Positions 58,244 through 64,000 of a stretch of DNA of 64,000 nucleotides are shown here, in pieces (the stretch's first letter is position 1; each line of letters opens with the position of its first letter). The translations under genes and the position numbers were made by a program. The notes beneath the pieces are model-generated. The model had not been told where the DNA came from. It saw nothing but the letters and a program-made list of their open reading frames with translations, and did no database searches. Source of the DNA: Ficedula albicollis (taxonomy: Eukaryota; Chordata; Aves; Passeriformes; Muscicapidae); the NCBI RefSeq assembly GCF_000247815.1, contig NC_021677.1, forward strand, positions 39,313,717 through 39,377,716, in the 5' to 3' direction.

Positions 58244-58333
58244 CTGGAACAGTGGTGTTTTCTGAGTAGTCTCATTCATGATGAGATCTTCTGAAACAGT
58301 AGTGTTTTCTGAGTAGTCTCATTCATGATGAGA
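58244..58333. repeat. Two-copy tandem duplication, period 47
   Basis: Units starting at 58,244 (CTGGAACAGTGGTG) and 58,291 (CTGAAACAGTAGTG) both continue through TTTTCTGAGTAGTC to ATTCATGATGAGA and differ at two positions. Confidence 0.93.
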
Positions 58334-58404
58334 ATATCCCATAATATCTTCTGAATGTGTGATTAGCAAGCAGAGATGTGAAGTAGCTGTTGAGATTTTG
58401 ATGT

Positions 58405-58519
58405 GTTTTTCCCCCACAGCTCTTCCCGTAGGTGTGTGGGCTCGCACGCCGGTAGATGGAGCCCTGTGCCAGCAGCCAGCTTTGAGCAGGCTGTGGGTGA
58501 ACCTGCAGCTTCTTGAGCA
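58405..58519 (+). other. Candidate exon behind a strong splice acceptor
   Basis: TGTGTTTTTCCCCCACAG ends at 58,419 and is a textbook pyrimidine tract with acceptor AG. The following 100 bases (from 58,420) are unlike the surroundings: GC-richer, with CpGs in CTCGCACGCCGG, and open in the frame that reads ALPVGVWARTPVDG. I do not recognise the peptide and see no convincing donor; the frame stays open until 58,616. It could be an exon of a plus-strand gene starting at CpG island 2, a non-coding exon, or an isolated chance acceptor. Confidence 0.25.
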
Positions 58520-59864
58520 TGTGTCTGTGATATGTTTTATTCATATAAATGAATATGGGTTTAAAATTAAATGTCTACCTTTAGCTGTGCAAGTCAAAGC
58601 AGTTACTGTGTGCTGAGATGCTTAGGGGCAGCTTTATGGTGTTCATGACGGGCAGGCCATGGGGTGAAATACCCTGATCTGTTCCAGAGTGCTGCAAGGA
58701 CGACAGCCCACGTGGCTTGCCACATTTTTCTTAACTTCTGAGCCAACTGCAAGTCCTTAGGCAAATTTTGGTTGAAAACATCAAAAACAGGGCCTTTGGG
58801 AAGTTCTTAAGAAACTTATAAAGCAGATTACAATAGAAGTTTTGAAATTTAGTGTTGTATTTTTGTTTTTCATATATGCTAACTGCTGATTTTTTAAAAC
58901 CATATTTTTTAATATAGAAGATTGTTGAATAGAGCAGTTCAGAAATTGAAAATCAGCAGTAGCTAATCTTGTGTATTGCCTGTTTTTCACGCTGTGTGTC
59001 CACACCCGCAGCCCAGAGCTGTGTTACGTGGCTCAACTAAATGACACAGTGGAACGGGTTTGTTGACATTTGTGTCAGCCACTTGTAGAACCGTGAAAAA
59101 TGTCCAAGTTTTTTGCAAGTTTCTTTAGAAATCTGTTTACCTGATGCAGTTTTGTGTATAAGCAAGTTTCTCTAATGTGAGAACAGTTCTTAGACAGCAA
59201 GATGCTAATTTTATTTGAAAATTTGAAATGCAGTCCTTAATTTTAAAGGGAAAAAGAAGGAAAATGTTTTAGAGATAATAGGTAGTAAGGTTTTGTTCTT
59301 GTTGTGGGGGTTTTTAGTGGGTTGTTCCAATAAATCTGTGCTTGAAATATCTGAGAGATTAGTAGTATTCTGTGATTGTAAAAGGTATGGCTTTTCTATA
59401 ACATATGCCCTGCATTTTTTATTTGAAATTCCAAGTGTCTTAATGTTTACATTTCAAAACAATGGGAAGGGTGTGGGTCCCTGGTGGTTTTGCTCTGACT
59501 AATATTTCTGCACAGTAACACTCCTGTACTGTACCTTATATCTCAAAAGAAAAATTAAGTCATTCTTAAAGCCTGAAGATTTGTCTGATGACTATATGAA
59601 TACTGGGCTAAGTTGCAATCTGAAATAATCTTTGGAAATGTGTTTCTACCTGTTGTTCATTATGTATGTTAAACTTGCATTCAGATGTTAGGGAATGGAC
59701 TTAGAAGTGAGATTGTGAAAGCTTTTTTCAAAAATACATTTTTCAGTTAGAATTCTGCTGGAATTGTATCAATTTGTTTGCTTTATTTGTTTTAATGGTT
59801 AGTAGTCACTTTTCCTTATGGTTTGCAAAAGTTAAATTATGGATTTTCCTTCACATGGCAAATA

Positions 59865-59978
59865 GTGGATGGGGCTTTGAGCAACCTGATCTAATGGAAG
59901 GTTTCCCTGGCTATGGTAGGGGGTTCGAAGAGGTGATCTTCAAGATCCCTTCCAACCCAAAGTACGTGGTGCTTCGTG
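59865..59978 (+). mobile_element. CR1 LINE 3' fragment
   Basis: GGATGGGGCTTTGAGCAACC, GATCTAATGGAAGG and AGATCCCTTCCAACCC occur in the order expected for the avian CR1 3' region, with a central deletion-free but diverged middle. It is 5' truncated, lacks coding sequence and ends before the terminal repeats. The plus-strand open frame overlapping it (59,774-60,049) is repeat-derived. Confidence 0.92.
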
Positions 59979-60147
59979 GTAGCAAGCTATTACAGCACTC
60001 CAGTCATTTAAACACAATTATTTGTTGCAGTCTGGAGAGGAAGCTCTAGACAGTATTACAATTTGTTATTGTTTCAGTGCCTTTTTAAAAAACAGACACA
60101 AACCACAGCTATAAGCTGTGCTTTGAAAGGAAAAAAATAAACAATTA

Positions 60148-60718
60148 TGCATGGGGTTGACCCCAGCCAGCGGCTAAACAACTGCACAGCTGCTTGCTTG
60201 CTGCTCCCCCCCAGCAGGCTGATGAGGAAAATAAGGAGAGTGAAAGAAAACTCATGGTCCAAGACAACAACAGTTTAATAAGCAAAGGAAAAGGAAGGAA
60301 GAACAAACCAGGCAAACAAAACTAAAAACAACAAAAATTTTCGCAAACGGAGTCACTCACCACCTTTCCCCTGCAGCGCACCATGGTCCAGCCAGTGTCA
60401 AAGAGCTGCTGCTTTGCAAGAAAAACTGCATAACCCTTTCTTTGCTTTACTCAGTTTCCATTGCAAAGCATGATGTTATATAGTGTGGAATATCCTTTTG
60501 GCTGGTTTGGGTCAGCTCTGTCCTCTCACAACTTCTTGTCCATGCCCAAGCTACTCTCTGGAGGGAAGGATTGGTGGGATACAAAAGCCTTGGTGCTGTG
60601 GAAGCAGTGTATTCAATATTCAGAATCCTGGTATGGTATCAGCACTGTTTTGGCTATGGCTCCAAAACACCAAAGTACCATGTGCGCAGTTACAAAGGAA
60701 GTTGACATCCAAACCAGA
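60148..60718 (-). mobile_element. Solo LTR of an avian endogenous retrovirus family
   Basis: The plus strand opens TGCATGGGGTTGACCCCAGC and closes near ATCCAAACCAGA, the complement of a very common bird LTR that lies here on the minus strand. Reading that strand, a TATA-like CTATATAAC lies at 60,475-60,483 and an ATTAAA polyadenylation-type signal at 60,274-60,279, in the order expected for U3, R and U5. The length of about 570 bp fits a single LTR without internal genes, produced by recombination between the two LTRs of an old provirus. The sequence is diverged and target-site duplications are not evident. The plus-strand frames at 60,461-60,751 are by-products. Confidence 0.85.
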
Positions 60719-61487
60719 GTGACTACAAGTAGTAACATATCTTTTGAATAGTAAAAATACTCTTTCTAGAAAGTGTTATGAAAAGCATTTTGTAAATTTG
60801 TATCAGCCTCAATGATAGGTAGGTGGATATACAGCTTAAATTTGTGAGGGAGGAATTTCTAAATTTATATAAATACAATTTATTTAAGCAAGCCTCAATT
60901 TTTAAAATTCTAATAATAATTTAGGAGAAATTTTACTTCTATGCAACATTGACTTCTCACATATGAATGAAATTGCAACGTATGTATTTGGCATTAGTGG
61001 TGTCTTAAGCCACCACTGTTTTGTTCAAGAATGGTCATGCCCTTTTTTTTGAGCCACCACGTTTTTGTATTCTTTGACTTTTGATTTAGTTAGTACCAGA
61101 GGCAGTGATATTAGCACAAATAGGAAGCGGTAGCAGAATATAAGTATTTGATTTGAGTGTTTATGAAAATAAGCTTTCCCAGCCTCCCAAGAGCATGGTT
61201 ACAAAGTTTAGCTCATGTTCTTGTTAAAGGGATGTTTTCTTTGGGGAGGAGGGAGTTTTTTTTAGAAGGAGTTTGACAGTAAAGCTTTCAGTGTAATACA
61301 GGGTAGAGCTGAAAAGACAAAATGTTCAAAAATTTACATTCCAATGAATGTTTGCCCTTAAAAGCAAAAGAAGAGCTTAATAATCTCGTATGGTGCATGA
61401 AATGAGTAGTAAAGTCAACAGAGTGGATATATTGGTCATTGAAAGGTGAGGGAAATAAGACAAGCCGTCATAAAACTTGGCCTTTAA

Positions 61488-61766
61488 ATGTTTTTAAAAA
61501 ACAAAATACAGAAACACCAAGTCTTGCACCTGCCAGTGCATGGAGAACATCATGAAAAGATGACTGATAACCAGTGTTTTTCTGTGCTTGATGCATCAGT
61601 TGAATTTGGCAGTTGCTCTGAAGAAAGTGGGGACCACCTCTGTGTGTTCAGCATTCCTTATGTATCAGCAGCACCTGAATCCTTTGAGAGATTTTGTATA
61701 GTGCCTGAAGCATTCAGCAGGGAAGTACTGCACATGTTGAATAGCAAAGGTTGTAGTGAGGACTGA
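61488..61766 (+). CDS. Unrecognised 92-codon open frame
   Basis: The plus strand is open for 92 codons. I do not recognise the product. From residue 24 onward the composition is protein-like (acidic, with segments such as FSVLDASVEFG and APESFERF) and low in the biased residues that mark chance frames. There is no splice acceptor I would trust at its left edge, and the frame ends in a TGA. It could be part of a terminal exon, a decayed gene fragment or chance. Its direction agrees with the plus-strand transcription suggested for this side. Confidence 0.12.
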   Translation: MFLKNKIQKHQVLHLPVHGEHHEKMTDNQCFSVLDASVEFGSCSEESGDHLCVFSIPYVSAAPESFERFCIVPEAFSREVLHMLNSKGCSED

Positions 61767-62188
61767 TGTTTTGACCCAGGGAAGATGATAGAAATGTAGA
61801 ACTAACAATTGTGAAAAGTTTTGGGAGGTATCAGAGCTTCTAGGCTCTAGTTCTCTCTCAGTCCAAAAGATCACAGGAGGTAACTGAAACAAGATTAATT
61901 CGTAGTTCTGATACAAGCTTAAGTAATACATTTTTCTGCTGAGTGTATAGAGTACCTCAAAGACTTACTGATAGCTGCCTCTAGCATGACATTTTATCCC
62001 TGTCACAGTGGCTTTTGTTAACAGATCACATTACGTGGGGAAGGAGATTATGGTAACTGAGGCATATAAAGGACTCCTGCAAAACACAGAACAAAACATT
62101 AGCTTGTGCAGAGGCTTGTGATCTTCTGTATCGATGAGCTATAAAACAGCTGTTTGTCTCTTGGTCTTCTGAGGTCTGAGTGGTTTCA

Positions 62189-62314
62189 GAGTGCAAATGG
62201 GGGACAAAGGGACACATAGCTGCAGTCTTACAAGCAAAATTATTTTGATGAGTGCAAATGGGGGACAAAGGGACAGGACACGTAGCTGCAGTCTTACAAG
62301 CAAAATTATTTTGA
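62189..62314. repeat. Two-copy tandem duplication with a small indel
   Basis: Copy 1 (62,189-62,249) and copy 2 (62,250-62,314) both begin GAGTGCAAATGGGGGAC and end AGCAAAATTATTTTGA. Copy 2 has an additional GGACA-like insertion, and one base differs in CACATAG versus CACGTAG. Confidence 0.93.
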
Positions 62315-63327
62315 CTGAGGTCCTTGAACTTTTTTTATTACTTAAATTTGTATCTTGGCAGAAATAGTGGTCAAAGCTGTAATAGTCTGAGTTCAGCTTT
62401 TTATTTATCTATTTATAAGCTCACTAGCTGTAATGGCAAAGCATCTTTCAAAATCTTAACTCTATTCTGTCAGTAAAATACATGTGGTGTTATGCTTGCA
62501 ATCTGGCTCATGCCTAGAAAGTTTTTCTGCTGGGCTAATTACCAGTAATTGTGGTGTTCTTGTATAGCAGTAAAGAGAACTAGCAAGGTAAATTAGTCTA
62601 ATACTGACATTTATGAGCTAAACAATATGGACTATTTGTTCTTATAAATGTGTTATGTGAAATTATAGTTGAAAAACAGTTGATCAACTAAGAGGGAAAT
62701 TCACCAGATAGCAAATGTATCTTAATCTTATATGCACTTCTGACACTTAGCCTTTTCTGAAGGTTGAATGACATTGGTGGTTGTTGCAATCTTATTCTCC
62801 TTTGGAGGTGGATTATATTCCCCTTTAGAGCTGAGTTGTGCTGGCTTCCCTGCTCAGCTTTGCAAATGCAGTGTAGTTCAAACTGATATTACTGCGCTTT
62901 ATCCACCAATGTGCAGTTTTGTCCATTCCCTGTATCTAAGGTACAGATTCCAGGTGGATGTCACAAAATCCTTATTTTCATATTTTGTGTTTGTGGGACA
63001 GATTTGAATCATTATCTCTGGGATAAGGAGATGGTAAAACACCTTAGTTATTCCTACAGGGACTATTTATGTAGAGGAAGGATATTCTTGTTTCACCTGA
63101 GATCTTGTCAAAGTTTTTGTTGCTTATATGGTTTTTAAATAGCATAAACAACATTCCAAAGATTTTTATCTTGTTTTACATTTTTTATGTATGTCTATAT
63201 ATGTATGTATATAATTAAGTAGTGGTTCAAAATTTTTAAGGATCTGGCCAAATTCAAACTAAAGGGTTGTTTTGGGGTTTTGTTTTGGTTTTTTTTTAAT
63301 CTATCCCTAGCTATATATTGCAATACT

Positions 63328-63519
63328 GTTTGACTATAGGTTTTTTGATAATTTTTTCGTTTGACTGTAGGTTTTTTGATAATTTTTTTGTGATTTTCAA
63401 ATGCTATTAAGGAATGCATGTATCTATTTTTGTATAAATGTTTGACTATAGGTTTTTTGATAATTTTTTGTGATTTTCAAATGCTATTAAGGAATGCATG
63501 TATCTATTTTTGTATAAAA
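63328..63519. repeat. Three-unit tandem array (31, 81 and 80 bp)
   Basis: GTTTGACTATAGGTTTTTTG occurs at 63,328 and 63,440, and a one-base variant at 63,359. The second and third units extend through GATTTTCAAATGC and GGAATGCATGTATC to TTTTTGTATAAA. The first unit is only the left third. Differences are single bases and T-run lengths. Confidence 0.92.
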
Positions 63520-64000
63520 TCTGCTTTGATAACAGATGAACAATTTGATACTTCTACATGTGAAAGTCTGTGTACAAATAGTGTTTAGATAAGCTGCTTT
63601 AATCTCTTATTGTGCATATTTTATAATTTTAATTCAGAAAGAGTAATTTTTTTGTTGTATACTTTTGTGACTGGTTGTAAATTAATCACAGAAGTACAGT
63701 GTCAGCATGAATTAATTATGCAAGCAAACCAAATGGCTATTTCATTATTTTATTTAAATGCCAAGAGTTTGAGGAGATCTTTTGTCTTAATAGATTAGCC
63801 AGAATTCATTGGGAAAAGTCTTAGTATGTTTAAGGTAATGGGAAAATATTGCTTTCAGTACATCCTACAGAGATCCTGTTTAAAACAGATGACAGTCTGT
63901 CACGTTCAGTAGCACATCAGTCATCAGATTTATTCTAATTCCTTAAGCTGAACATTTCATTCAAGCCTGTAGATTGTCTTGTCAAGCTACCAAAAGCCTC

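Larger units (their letters stand above)
53410..59864. other. T-rich DNA without a confirmed exon
   Basis: About 6.4 kb that looks like intron: T over A and G over C in many sampled lines, long T runs, no intact transposon. Open frames are under 95 codons. A tandem pair and a splice-acceptor candidate are listed separately. Confidence 0.5.
60719..64000. other. AT-rich DNA without a confirmed gene
   Basis: Apart from the weak open frame and the tandem units listed separately, I see no exon, RNA gene or transposon. The stretch 63,185-63,215 is TA/TG-rich and 63,263-63,300 is T/G-rich low complexity. Confidence 0.5.

Noticed and set aside
60461..60751. 96- and 79-codon plus-strand frames
   Set aside because: They are antisense to the U3 part of the solo LTR and come from the repeat.

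Overview
The window looks like non-coding DNA from a bird, probably a songbird. The evidence is four CR1 LINE fragments with recognisable avian CR1 3' ends or reverse-transcriptase code, two LTR-type elements of families common in avian genomes, no mammalian-type SINEs, and an AT-rich, repeat-poor background broken by two very CpG-rich islands. I cannot assign any complete protein-coding gene. The open frames are short and mostly chance, low-complexity or repeat-derived. The species is not determinable from what I can see.

Layout. 1-263: a 217-base G run inside a poly-A tract. 264-44,744: AT-rich DNA with no recognisable gene, holding three CR1 fragments (about 7.3, 27.8 and 40.4 kb), a pure 44-copy ATTCT pentanucleotide array (23.0 kb), simple repeats, several two-copy tandem duplications, and two weak minus-strand open frames (28.8-29.1 and 44.0-44.5 kb). 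44,745-49,860: two CpG islands 1.5 kb apart, each with a pure G run of more than 1.2 kb in its centre. 49,861-64,000: more T- and G-rich DNA with a roughly 1 kb LTR (52.4-53.4 kb, plus), a CR1 tail (59.9 kb), an LTR in the opposite orientation (60.1-60.7 kb), further tandem pairs and one attractive splice acceptor (58.4 kb).

Interpretation. The three G runs (217, 1,521 and 1,283 bases) are best read as scaffold gaps whose N characters became G, not as real sequence. They fall where short-read assemblies break (poly-A, CpG island cores), and a common 2-bit base encoding gives N and G the same code. The two island cores, where first exons and transcription starts would be expected, are therefore probably missing. 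Sampled base composition tends towards A+C on the plus strand left of the islands and G+T on the right. This is what is expected if a divergent promoter drives minus-strand transcription to the left and plus-strand transcription to the right, so most of the window may be first introns or intergenic DNA around a bidirectional promoter.

A second pattern is the number of short two-copy tandem duplications (about 20-120 bp). Many pairs differ only by one or two substitutions or a small indel, like alleles. They may be false duplications made by the assembler, or a real local tendency.
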